From the NCBI GenBank assembly GCA_937917025.1, contig CALFSF010000400.1:1-10498 (forward strand): a stretch of 10,498 nucleotides of DNA, in the 5' to 3' direction. The translations under genes were made by a program, and so were the position numbers. The notes under the pieces were generated by a model that worked only from the letters and a program-made list of their open reading frames with translations, made no database searches and had not been told where the DNA came from. Within the stretch, counting starts at the first letter, position 1. The number at the start of each line of letters is the position of its first letter. This document shows positions 1-6,668 of this stretch, piece by piece. This DNA comes from an uncultured Paraburkholderia sp. (GTDB lineage Bacteria; Pseudomonadota; Gammaproteobacteria; Burkholderiales; Burkholderiaceae).

Positions 1-247
1 TGTGGCTCGATGCCTTGCCCGTCTGGCTGATCATGCGCCGATGCGGCAATTTGTCGAGCAGTTGCGAGGAGATGAGAATGCGTTCGCACATCAGAACCAG
101 CGCGTCGACTTCCGACAGGCGGCTTGCGAGCTGCCCCAGTCCACGGACGGTGTTGTTGAAAACCTTGACTTCATGGTCGGCGAGCAACTGGAAGCAATGG
201 AGCTTGCGAACGGCGTCCTGGTAATCGTCGAGGATGGCAATCTTCAT
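1..247 (-). CDS. D-2-hydroxyacid dehydrogenase family protein, N-terminal part (cut by window edge)
   Basis: The reverse strand reads openly for 82 codons from an ATG at 247 to the window edge, so the 3' part, including the NAD-binding and catalytic domains, is missing. The protein starts MKIAILDDYQDAVRKL, continues with KVFNNTVRGLGQLASRL and reaches ISQTGK at about residue 73. This pattern is typical of the substrate-binding lobe of NAD-dependent D-2-hydroxyacid dehydrogenases related to 3-phosphoglycerate dehydrogenase. The family reduces 2-keto acids to D-2-hydroxy acids, or the reverse, in the cytoplasm; the substrate here cannot be told. The ATG is chosen because the first beta strand (KIAILDD) follows at once. 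No good Shine-Dalgarno sequence precedes it. Residues 53-57 read MCERI where I expect something like IRERT, so a normally basic pocket residue is Cys54. The gene is transcribed away from pckG. Family call is firm, specific function is not. Confidence 0.85.
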   Translation of the reverse strand, partial: MKIAILDDYQDAVRKLHCFQLLADHEVKVFNNTVRGLGQLASRLSEVDALVLMCERILISSQLLDKLPHRRMISQTGKASSH

Positions 248-597
248 GGCGTTGTGTTTTGCGGCGCACTTAATGGGCGCGGAACGGAGTGATAAGCTGA
301 ATGTCCCAACATGTGATTCGCGCGCATGCTGGTACTGCGGATTGAAGCCCTGTCGAACGCGGCCGGAACATAAGCGCCGCGTCAGGCAGGCAGGATTCAC
401 CCCTGTTTTTAACAGTTTGTTGCCAATCGATGCAAGCCGCTTTACAGACGGTTTCGAACAACAGGCTGGCAGGCCCACGACGTCATGCACAATCCTGCGG
501 GCCGGAACATCGGCGAAGCAGGACTGGACGCCTCTCGCAGCAGCGTTGCTGGGCTGGTTACCGTTTTTTCTTTCAATAACAGAACGGAGACAGCTCG
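248..597. other. Divergent intergenic region, dehydrogenase / pckG
   Basis: This 350-bp gap separates two divergent genes and must hold both promoters. I see no convincing protein; the short reading frames on both strands have unconvincing composition and no recognisable motif. An inverted pair CGCGGC (358-363) and GCCGCG (376-381) with a 12-nt spacer is present, followed by three CAGG units near 383-394. A weak sigma70-like match TTGCCA (420-425) with TACAGA 17 nt later could serve pckG, but the -10 matches only three of six positions. The only clear signal is the pckG ribosome site at the right end. Confidence 0.5.
586..589 (+). promoter_or_regulatory. Ribosome binding site of pckG
   Basis: GGAG lies 8 nt before the ATG at 598 and fixes that start. 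The protein N-terminus from this ATG (MNHPAFNGQA) also gives the usual family length. Confidence 0.75.
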
Positions 598-2454
598 ATG
601 AATCATCCCGCATTCAACGGTCAGGCTGCCGTAGAGGCACCGGCCTGGATCAGGCACCGGAAACTGATCGACTGGGTTCAGCGCGTCGCCGCGTTGACGA
701 AGCCGGAACGCATCGTCTGGTGTGACGGTTCGCAGGAAGAGTACGACCGGTTGTGCGCACAGATGGTCGCGGCCGGCACGCTCACGCAGCTGAATCCGGC
801 TAAGCGTCCCAACTCGTATCTCGCGTGCTCCGACCCGTCCGACGTGGCGCGTGTCGAGGATCGCACGTTCATCTGCTCAGCGCGCAAGGAGGATGCCGGC
901 CCGACCAACAACTGGCTCGCGCCGGCCGACATGCGCTCGACGCTCGACGGTCTTTTCGATGGCGCGATGCGTGGCCGCACGATGTACGTCGTGCCGTTTT
1001 CGATGGGCCCGCTCGGCTCGCCGATCGCGCACATCGGCGTCGAGCTCAGCGACAGTCCGTATGTGGTGACGAACATGCGCATCATGACGCGCATGGGCCG
1101 CAAGGTGTACGACGTGCTCGGCGAGGACGGTGACTTCGTGCCGTGCGTGCATTCGGTCGGCGCGCCGCTCGCCGCAGGTGCGAAAGACGTGCCGTGGCCG
1201 TGCAACGACACCAAATACATCGTCCATTTCCCCGAATCGCGCGAAATCTGGAGCTACGGCTCGGGCTACGGGGGCAACGCGCTGCTGGGCAAGAAATGCT
1301 TCGCGCTGCGCATCGCGTCGACGATGGGGCGCGACGAAGGCTGGCTCGCCGAACACATGCTGATTCTCGGCGTGACGTCGCCGGAAGGGCGCAAGTATCA
1401 CGTCGCGGCGGCGTTTCCGTCGGCCTGCGGCAAGACCAATTTCGCGATGCTGATTCCGCCGGATGGCTTGAACGGCTGGCGCATTTCCACCATCGGCGAC
1501 GATATTGCCTGGATCAAGCCGGGCAACGACGGGCGGCTTTACGCGATCAATCCGGAAGCGGGCTACTTCGGCGTCGCGCCCGGCACGAGCGAAAAGACCA
1601 ACTTCAACGCGATGGCGTCGTTGAAGGAAAACGTCATCTTCACGAACGTCGCGCTGACGGACGACGGCGACGTCTGGTGGGAAGGCATGACCGACGCGGC
1701 GCCCGCGCACCTGATCGACTGGCAGGGCAACGACTGGACGCCCGCGATCGCGAAGGAAACCGGCCGCAAGGCCGCGCATCCGAACGCGCGCTTCACGGCG
1801 CCGGCGTCGCAATGTCCTTCGATCGATGCCGAATGGGAGAACCCGGCCGGCGTAGCGATCGACGCGTTCATTTTCGGCGGCCGCCGCTCGACGACCGTGC
1901 CGCTCGTCACGGAGGCGCGCAACTGGGTCGAGGGCGTCTACATGGCCGCGACGATGGGTTCCGAGACGACGGCTGCCGCGGCCGGCCGGCAGGGCGTGGT
2001 GCGCCGCGACCCGTTCGCGATGCTGCCGTTTTGCGGCTACAACATGAGCGACTACTTCGGCCACTGGCTGCGGACCGGCGAGCGCCTCGCGCGCCTGAAC
2101 GTGCAGATGCCGAAAATCTTCTGTGTGAACTGGTTCCGCAAGGGCGCCGACGGCAAGTTCGTGTGGCCAGGTTTCGGCGAGAACATGCGGGTGCTGCGCT
2201 GGATGGTCGGTCGTGTCGAAGGCGACGCGAAGGGCGCGGAACACGCGTTCGGCGTGTCGCCGTCATACGACGACATCGACTGGAGCGGCCTCGATTTCAC
2301 GCGCGAACAGTACGACGAGGTGATTTCAGTCGACGATGCCGCCTGGCGCGAGGAACTCGACCTTCACGCCGAGCTGTTCGACAGGCTCGAGCGCGGCCTG
2401 CCGCCGGCATTGCAGGAAACGCGAACGGCATTGCGCAACCGGCTTGCCGCATGA
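598..2454 (+). CDS. pckG: Phosphoenolpyruvate carboxykinase (GTP)
   Basis: A 618-residue cytoplasmic enzyme that converts oxaloacetate plus GTP to phosphoenolpyruvate, CO2 and GDP, the committed step of gluconeogenesis from organic acids. The length is normal for the GTP-dependent class and clearly above the ATP class (about 530-540). Visible signatures are the SGYGGNALLGKK substrate loop at 222-233, Mn ligands Lys233 and His253 (spaced 20, as in the vertebrate enzyme), the P-loop AFPSACGKTN at 272-281 with the class-specific reactive Cys277 and Lys279, the kinase-2 motif GDDIAW at 300-305, and FGGRRSTTVP from 426 with the catalytic Arg pair. All key residues are present and the frame is intact. 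It is a single-gene unit: GGAG ribosome site 8 nt upstream and a strong terminator 40 nt after the stop. The LysR gene downstream has its own leader, so a regulatory link is only possible. Identification is very secure. Confidence 0.98.
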   Translation: MNHPAFNGQAAVEAPAWIRHRKLIDWVQRVAALTKPERIVWCDGSQEEYDRLCAQMVAAGTLTQLNPAKRPNSYLACSDPSDVARVEDRTFICSARKEDAGPTNNWLAPADMRSTLDGLFDGAMRGRTMYVVPFSMGPLGSPIAHIGVELSDSPYVVTNMRIMTRMGRKVYDVLGEDGDFVPCVHSVGAPLAAGAKDVPWPCNDTKYIVHFPESREIWSYGSGYGGNALLGKKCFALRIASTMGRDEGWLAEHMLILGVTSPEGRKYHVAAAFPSACGKTNFAMLIPPDGLNGWRISTIGDDIAWIKPGNDGRLYAINPEAGYFGVAPGTSEKTNFNAMASLKENVIFTNVALTDDGDVWWEGMTDAAPAHLIDWQGNDWTPAIAKETGRKAAHPNARFTAPASQCPSIDAEWENPAGVAIDAFIFGGRRSTTVPLVTEARNWVEGVYMAATMGSETTAAAAGRQGVVRRDPFAMLPFCGYNMSDYFGHWLRTGERLARLNVQMPKIFCVNWFRKGADGKFVWPGFGENMRVLRWMVGRVEGDAKGAEHAFGVSPSYDDIDWSGLDFTREQYDEVISVDDAAWREELDLHAELFDRLERGLPPALQETRTALRNRLAA

Positions 2455-2493
2455 CAATGTGAGTACCCGCTTCGCTTGCAAGCGGTTCACTTC

Positions 2494-2516
2494 AAGCCGC
2501 CTTCGGGCGGCTTTTT
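2494..2516 (+). terminator. Rho-independent terminator of pckG
   Basis: A perfect 8-bp stem AAGCCGCC / GGCGGCTT closes a stable TTCG tetraloop and runs into a T tract (2512-2516). It lies 40 nt after the pckG stop. A second small hairpin sits just upstream: CCGCTT (2467-2472) can pair with AAGCGG (2480-2485), while 2473-2484 is itself a 12-bp perfect palindrome (CGCTTGCAAGCG). Confidence 0.9.
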
Positions 2517-2600
2517 CACGGCCATTGGGATGGAGAATTCTTGCCGCTTTCGCGGCACTTTCGACGGTTGCGCATAGCCTTTCGGCATTTTGCGCAATGA

Positions 2601-2627
2601 TTGCTTCGACGGTCGCCCTCTTCTAAT
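2601..2627 (+). promoter_or_regulatory. Candidate sigma70-like promoter of the LysR gene
   Basis: TCTAAT at 2622-2627 matches the -10 consensus at five of six positions. TTGCTT at 2601-2606 is a partial -35 with a short 15-nt spacer. Transcription would start near 2634, inside the dyad at 2626-2648, giving a leader of about 180 nt. This is pattern matching only. Confidence 0.3.
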
Positions 2628-2648
2628 TGTTTCTGAATTCAGAGCAAT
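2626..2648. promoter_or_regulatory. Operator-like dyad upstream of the LysR gene
   Basis: The 10-bp perfect palindrome CTGAATTCAG (2633-2642) is flanked by ATTG (2626-2629) and CAAT (2645-2648), so the whole element is an inverted repeat with one extra base in the left arm. T2631 and A2643 fit the T-N11-A pattern bound by LysR-type proteins. It lies 168-190 nt before the LysR start and overlaps the candidate -10 element, a position suited to autorepression. Binding by this regulator is inferred. Confidence 0.4.
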
Positions 2649-2773
2649 CGAGAGAGGCATCTTCCGTTAAAGGGCACAATCGTACAAATTTTTATCCAAT
2701 CGCTGGGTTTCCAGGCAACTTCTGCAGGATTTCAGGAGTCGGAGGAGAATTCGCCATTCGCAGTTCACTTCGC

Positions 2774-2785
2774 CTTCCCGGGAAG
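2774..2785. repeat. Perfect 12-bp palindrome in the LysR leader
   Basis: CTTCCCGGGAAG is a perfect palindrome lying 30 nt before the LysR ATG and 18 nt before its ribosome site. Flanking GCC and GGC (2787 onward, after AAAAA) could extend pairing loosely. It could be a protein site or a small leader hairpin; there is no T tract, so it is not an obvious terminator. Confidence 0.45.
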
Positions 2786-2803
2786 AAAAAGGCTGTAACA
2801 CGC

Positions 2804-2808
2804 AGGAG
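2804..2808 (+). promoter_or_regulatory. Ribosome binding site of the LysR gene
   Basis: AGGAG lies 7 nt before the ATG at 2816. This decides the start against the upstream in-frame TTG at 2627, and the LysR helix-turn-helix begins right after this ATG. Confidence 0.8.
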
Positions 2809-2815
2809 TTGTCTC

Positions 2816-3910
2816 ATGGATCATTTGCAGTCGATGCGAGTTTTCGTCAAGGTGGCGGATCTCGGTAGCTTTGCCCGCGCAGCTGGGGCGATGGATATCT
2901 CGAACGCTGTCGCGACCCGACATGTGGCCGATCTCGAAGGTCGGCTTGGCACACGGCTTCTCAACCGGACAACCCGTAGTCTCTCGCTGACCGAATCCGG
3001 TCAGGTTTATCTCGAACGCGCGCGCCAGATTCTCGACGAGCTGGAAGACGTCGAACAGATGGTGGTGGCGCGCAATCACGAACCCGTCGGCACGCTGCGC
3101 ATCGTCGCGCCCGTGGTGTTCGGGCTGCACAATCTCGCGCCGGTGCTGCAGACGTACGCCGAGCGCTATCCGAAAGTCATCCCGGACGTCACGCTGGTCG
3201 ACCGGCAGGTCGATCTCGTGGAAGAAGGGTTCGATGTGGGCGTCGTGATCGCGCGGCATATGCGCAGCGCGAGCATCGTCACGCGGCGTTTGACCACCGG
3301 CTGCATGACCGTATGCGCGACGCCCGCGTATCTGGAAAAGCACGGCACGCCGACGCGTCCCGAGCATCTGGCCGAACATCCGTGCCTGAGCCTGCCGTCC
3401 GAATACTGGGGCGACGAGCGTGTCTTCACGGGGCCGGACGGCGAAGTACGCGTGCGTCCGACGAACGTGATCGTCGCGAACAACACGGAGATGCTGCGTC
3501 AGTTCGCGATGCTCGGCATGGGCATCGCGATCCTGCCAAGCTATCTGATTGGCCGTGATATGACGCGTGGCAAGCTGGTGCGCCTGATGAGCGATTACCG
3601 TTTGCCCCAGGTCGAGATCAACATCGCGTACCCGAGCCGCCGACATCTGCCGGCCAAAGTGCGCACGTTCATCGATCACCTGGTCGAGCATTTCAACCAG
3701 ACGCCGAACAGCCAGCTGGGCGAGCAATGGGTCAAGGACGGGCTTATGCGCCCGTCCACGCCAGAGATGGCGCCTTCCTCGGACCGCATGCCACCCGAGG
3801 CGTTCGACGGCGCTGAGCCGCTGTCGAGCCTGCTGGACAGCGAAATACCCGCGGCCAAGCCGATCAAGTCCAGCTCACGGCCGCGACCGGCGGCGTTATC
3901 TCCGCTTTAA
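2816..3910 (+). CDS. LysR-type transcriptional regulator with extended C-terminus
   Basis: A 364-residue DNA-binding regulator. Residues 1-60 (MDHLQSMRVFVKVADLGSFA, then ISNAVATRHVADLEGRLGTR and LLNRTTRSLSLTESG) form the winged helix-turn-helix of the family; about 63-85 is the linker helix; about 90-293 is the periplasmic-binding-protein-like effector domain, with TLRIVAPVVFG at its start and GMGIAILPSYL at 234-244. The family usually ends near 300, so the last 65-70 residues, rich in Pro, Ser and charged residues and ending SRPRPAALSPL, are an addition with no recognised domain. The frame is intact. The effector and target genes are unknown; the family is normally tetrameric, cytoplasmic and often autoregulated, which fits the dyad upstream. 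It lies between pckG and the convergent topB without sharing a transcript with either, so neighbours do not reveal its role. Confidence 0.93.
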   Translation: MDHLQSMRVFVKVADLGSFARAAGAMDISNAVATRHVADLEGRLGTRLLNRTTRSLSLTESGQVYLERARQILDELEDVEQMVVARNHEPVGTLRIVAPVVFGLHNLAPVLQTYAERYPKVIPDVTLVDRQVDLVEEGFDVGVVIARHMRSASIVTRRLTTGCMTVCATPAYLEKHGTPTRPEHLAEHPCLSLPSEYWGDERVFTGPDGEVRVRPTNVIVANNTEMLRQFAMLGMGIAILPSYLIGRDMTRGKLVRLMSDYRLPQVEINIAYPSRRHLPAKVRTFIDHLVEHFNQTPNSQLGEQWVKDGLMRPSTPEMAPSSDRMPPEAFDGAEPLSSLLDSEIPAAKPIKSSSRPRPAALSPL

Positions 3911-3930
3911 GTCAAGCGAGCCGATGATGT

Positions 3931-3963
3931 AAAAAAGCGCAACCATGATGGCTGCGCTTTTTT
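3931..3963. terminator. Bidirectional terminator between the LysR gene and topB
   Basis: An 11-bp perfect stem AAAAAAGCGCA (3931-3941) / TGCGCTTTTTT (3953-3963) has an 11-nt loop that can itself pair CCA with TGG. It provides a T tract on both strands, so it can end the LysR transcript rightward and the topB transcript leftward. Between it and the topB stop is a second GC-only dyad, CGCGCGCCG (3970-3978) / CGGCGCGCG (3990-3998). Confidence 0.9.
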
Positions 3964-4007
3964 ATTGCGCGCGCGCCGCCGTGCAAAGCCGGCGCGCGTT
4001 GTATGGC

Positions 4008-6668
4008 CTACGAGCCGGTCTTGCGCGCGACAGCCTTTTTCGCGGGTGCTTTTTTGGCGGCCGCGGCTTTGGTCGCGGTCTTTTTAGCCGCCGTTTTCCG
4101 TGCCGGCGCAGCCTTCGCCGTGACGCCTGCTTCCTGCGTCCCGGCCTGCGCGTCGTCGTCGGCGCCGGCGGCTTTTTTGGCAGCCGTCTTCGCCGCGGTT
4201 TTCGCTGAAGGCTCTTTCTTCTCGAACTCGAAGCCGATCTTGCCGTCGCTCTGCTTCACTAGGAACGCCTTGAAGTTGCGACCCGTACGCGACGACTTGA
4301 AGTTCGTCAGCAGATCGGTGCGCCCTTCCTCGAGCAGCTTCGACATCTGTTCGCGGCTGATTTCCTGTTGAAGGATCACCTTGCCCGAACGGAAGTCGCA
4401 GGTTTTCGGATTCGCCACCGAGTTCTCGCAGACGAAGCTCATCCCGTGTTCGAACACCCGCGCCTTGCACTTCGGGCAGGCGCCGACCGGTTCCTGCGCG
4501 GAGAAATCAGGCGGTTCGCCATCTTCGCTGCCCGAATCCTGACCGAAGTCGAATTCGAGCTTGTAGTTCTTCGTTTCGTCGTCGAACGAGAGCTTGAGGA
4601 TCGCCGAGAACGGGCGCCCCATCTTGCTGCGAAAGCCCGAGAGCGGACCGATCGTCTTGTTCTGCAGCAGTTCCTCGACTTCCGGAATCTCGAACTGACG
4701 ACCGCCTGGAATCTTCGAAATCGAAAACTCGCACTTTGTACACGCAAAGCGCCGGTAGTTCTCCTTGACCTGGCCGCTGCAATTCGGACACGGCGTCTCG
4801 AGCGTCGCGTAGTCGCCGGGGATTGTGTCCGAATCGTATTCCTTCGCGCGCTTGACGATGGTTTGCGTCATGCGCGCGATTTCCTGCATGAACTCGTCGC
4901 GCTTCAGGTTGCCGCGCTCCATCTGCGCGAGCTTGTGCTCCCACTCGCCGGTGAGTTCCGGCGCGGTCAGTTCCTCGACGCCCAGGCCGCGCAGCAGCGT
5001 GGTCAGCTGGAACGCCTTGGCGGTCGGAATCAGATCGCGGCCTTCGCGAATCAGATACTTTTCGCCCAGCAGACCTTCGATGATGGCGGCGCGCGTGGCC
5101 GGCGTGCCGAGCCCCTTCGCTGCCATCGCCTCGCGCAGCTCGTCGTCCTCGACGAGCTTGCCCGCGCCTTCCATCGCCGAGAGCAACGTGGCTTCGTTGT
5201 AGCGTGCAGGCGGTTTCGTCACGAGCTGATGGGCCGCTATCCTGTCGGTCTTGACCTTCTCGTCCTTCTGCACGGGCACGAGGTTCGCGTCTTCGCCGCC
5301 GATCTCACGGCCGTAGATCTGCAGCCAGCCCGGCTCGACCAGCACCTTGCCTTCGGTCTTGAAATGATGGCCGACGACTTCCGTGATGCGCGTCGTTACC
5401 TTGAATTCGGCAGCCGGGAAAAACACCGCGAGGAAGCGCTTCACGACGAGGTCGTACAGCTTTTGCTCCGGCTCGGACAGCGCCTTCGGCGCCTGCAGCG
5501 TCGGGATGATTGCGAAGTGGTCGCTGATCTTCGAGTTGTCGAAGATGCGCTTGTTCGGCTTCACCCAGCCCTTGTCGAGCACCTGCTTCGCGAACGGCAG
5601 ATAGTTGTTGCTCTCCTTCAGCATGTCGAGCGTGCTCTTCACGGTCTCGATATAGTCTTCCGGCAGCGCGCGCGCATCGGTACGCGGGTAGGTCAGCACC
5701 TTGTGCCTTTCGTACAGCGCCTGGGCGAGACCGAGCGTGTTCTTCGCCGAAAAACCGAAGCGGCCGTTGGCTTCACGCTGAAGGCTCGTCAGGTCGAAGA
5801 GCGCGGGCGAAAGCTGCGTCGACGGCTTCGATTCTTCCGTCACCGTGCCGATCTGGCCGCGACAGGCCGCGACGATCGTTTCGGCAGCCGGCAGGCTCCA
5901 GAGGCGCGAATCGCGCTTTTCCGGATCGAATTCGTCTCGCTTGAATTTCGGGTCGTACCAGCGGCCTTCATAAAAGCCCGCCGAACAGACGAACTCGGCC
6001 TTCACTTCCCAATAGTCGCGCGGCACGAAGCGGCGAATCTTCTCTTCGCGCTCGACGACGATCGACAGCGTCGGCGTCTGCACGCGCCCGACGGTTGTGA
6101 GGAAGAAGCCGCCGCCCTTGCTGTTGAACGCGGTCATCGCCCGCGTGCCGTTGATGCCGACGAGCCAGTCGGCTTCCGAACGGCAGCGTGCCGCATCGGC
6201 GAGCGGCTGCATTTCCTCGTCGCTACGCAGACGGGCGAAGCCGTCGCGGATCGCGGCCGGCGTCATGGATTGCAGCCAGAGACGCTGCACGGGTTGCTTC
6301 GCCTTCGCGTGCTGCGCGATCAGACGGAAAATCAGCTCGCCTTCGCGCCCCGCGTCGCATGCGTTCACCAGGCGGTCGATGTCCTTGCGCTTGAGCAGCT
6401 TCGTCAGCACTTTCAACCGCGATTCGCTTTTTGCGATCGGATTCAGGTCGAAATGCGGCGGGATGACAGGCAGATTGGCGAAACTCCATTTTCCGCGCTT
6501 GACTTCGTATTCCTCGGGCGCCGCGATCTCGAGCAGATGCCCGACCGCCGACGAAAGCACGTAGTCGTCGCTTTCGAAGTATTCGTCATGCTTGGTAAAG
6601 CCGCCCAAAGCGCGCGCGATGTCGTTCGCGACGGAAGGCTTTTCGGCGATGATCAGTGCTTTGGACAT
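4008..6668 (-). CDS. topB: DNA topoisomerase III (type IA)
   Basis: An 886-residue type IA topoisomerase, which cuts one strand through a 5'-phosphotyrosine and passes another, acting mainly in decatenation and resolving recombination or replication intermediates. The TOPRIM domain covers about 1-140 with the catalytic Glu9 in IIAEKPSVA and the acidic motif DAGREGE at 105-111. The second Asp of the usual DxDxE is Gly107; I recall this in other TopB proteins, so it is not read as inactivation. The nucleophile is Tyr327 in TYPRTD; SDHFAIIPT (382-390) and GLGTPATRA (519-527) follow. Two zinc ribbons appear: C627/C630/C643/C646 and C731/C734/C747/C757, each followed by a repeat of the topoisomerase C-terminal type (about 671-708 and 782-816). 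Residues 820-886 are an Ala/Lys-rich tail. The ATG is the canonical MSKALIIAEKPS start although no Shine-Dalgarno is evident. It is the last gene of the leftward dprA-trx-topB row. Confidence 0.97.
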   Translation of the reverse strand: MSKALIIAEKPSVANDIARALGGFTKHDEYFESDDYVLSSAVGHLLEIAAPEEYEVKRGKWSFANLPVIPPHFDLNPIAKSESRLKVLTKLLKRKDIDRLVNACDAGREGELIFRLIAQHAKAKQPVQRLWLQSMTPAAIRDGFARLRSDEEMQPLADAARCRSEADWLVGINGTRAMTAFNSKGGGFFLTTVGRVQTPTLSIVVEREEKIRRFVPRDYWEVKAEFVCSAGFYEGRWYDPKFKRDEFDPEKRDSRLWSLPAAETIVAACRGQIGTVTEESKPSTQLSPALFDLTSLQREANGRFGFSAKNTLGLAQALYERHKVLTYPRTDARALPEDYIETVKSTLDMLKESNNYLPFAKQVLDKGWVKPNKRIFDNSKISDHFAIIPTLQAPKALSEPEQKLYDLVVKRFLAVFFPAAEFKVTTRITEVVGHHFKTEGKVLVEPGWLQIYGREIGGEDANLVPVQKDEKVKTDRIAAHQLVTKPPARYNEATLLSAMEGAGKLVEDDELREAMAAKGLGTPATRAAIIEGLLGEKYLIREGRDLIPTAKAFQLTTLLRGLGVEELTAPELTGEWEHKLAQMERGNLKRDEFMQEIARMTQTIVKRAKEYDSDTIPGDYATLETPCPNCSGQVKENYRRFACTKCEFSISKIPGGRQFEIPEVEELLQNKTIGPLSGFRSKMGRPFSAILKLSFDDETKNYKLEFDFGQDSGSEDGEPPDFSAQEPVGACPKCKARVFEHGMSFVCENSVANPKTCDFRSGKVILQQEISREQMSKLLEEGRTDLLTNFKSSRTGRNFKAFLVKQSDGKIGFEFEKKEPSAKTAAKTAAKKAAGADDDAQAGTQEAGVTAKAAPARKTAAKKTATKAAAAKKAPAKKAVARKTGS
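4011..4211 (-). repeat. topB: Low-complexity Ala/Lys repeat region encoding the TopB tail
   Basis: The last 67 codons of topB (residues 820-886) are built from irregular repeats such as AAKKTATK, AAKKAPAKK and AKTAAKTAAKK, interrupted by a short acidic stretch GADDDAQ at about 835-841. The composition resembles histone H1-like tails. The DNA is correspondingly repetitive, so length variation between strains is likely. Confidence 0.75.

Larger units (their letters stand above)
2455..2815. other. Intergenic region pckG / LysR-type regulator
   Basis: This 361-bp gap holds the pckG terminator and then a less GC-rich leader region of the LysR gene. No protein-coding gene is visible. Structure seen: a hairpin-capable dyad TTGCGCA (2568-2574) / TGCGCAA (2591-2597), a candidate promoter at 2601-2627, an operator-like dyad at 2626-2648, a GGAGGAG purine run at 2741-2747 with no usable start codon after it, and a perfect 12-bp palindrome at 2774-2785 just before the ribosome site. 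The LysR reading frame stays open upstream to a TTG at 2627, but that stretch does not resemble LysR protein and is treated as non-coding. Confidence 0.6.

Noticed and set aside
877..2244. 455-codon open frame opposite pckG
   Set aside because: Arg/His/Ala-rich antisense shadow of a strongly biased gene, with no domain or ribosome site.
1143..2462. 439-codon + frame overlapping pckG
   Set aside because: Out-of-frame shadow with extreme Arg content; pckG accounts for the region.
2741..2747. GGAGGAG as a ribosome site for a small leader peptide
   Set aside because: No ATG, GTG or TTG at suitable distance follows with a sensible frame.
2627..2815. 63-codon N-terminal extension of the LysR protein from a TTG start
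   Set aside because: The extension has no similarity to LysR proteins, and a good AGGAG site plus the helix-turn-helix begin at the ATG at 2816.
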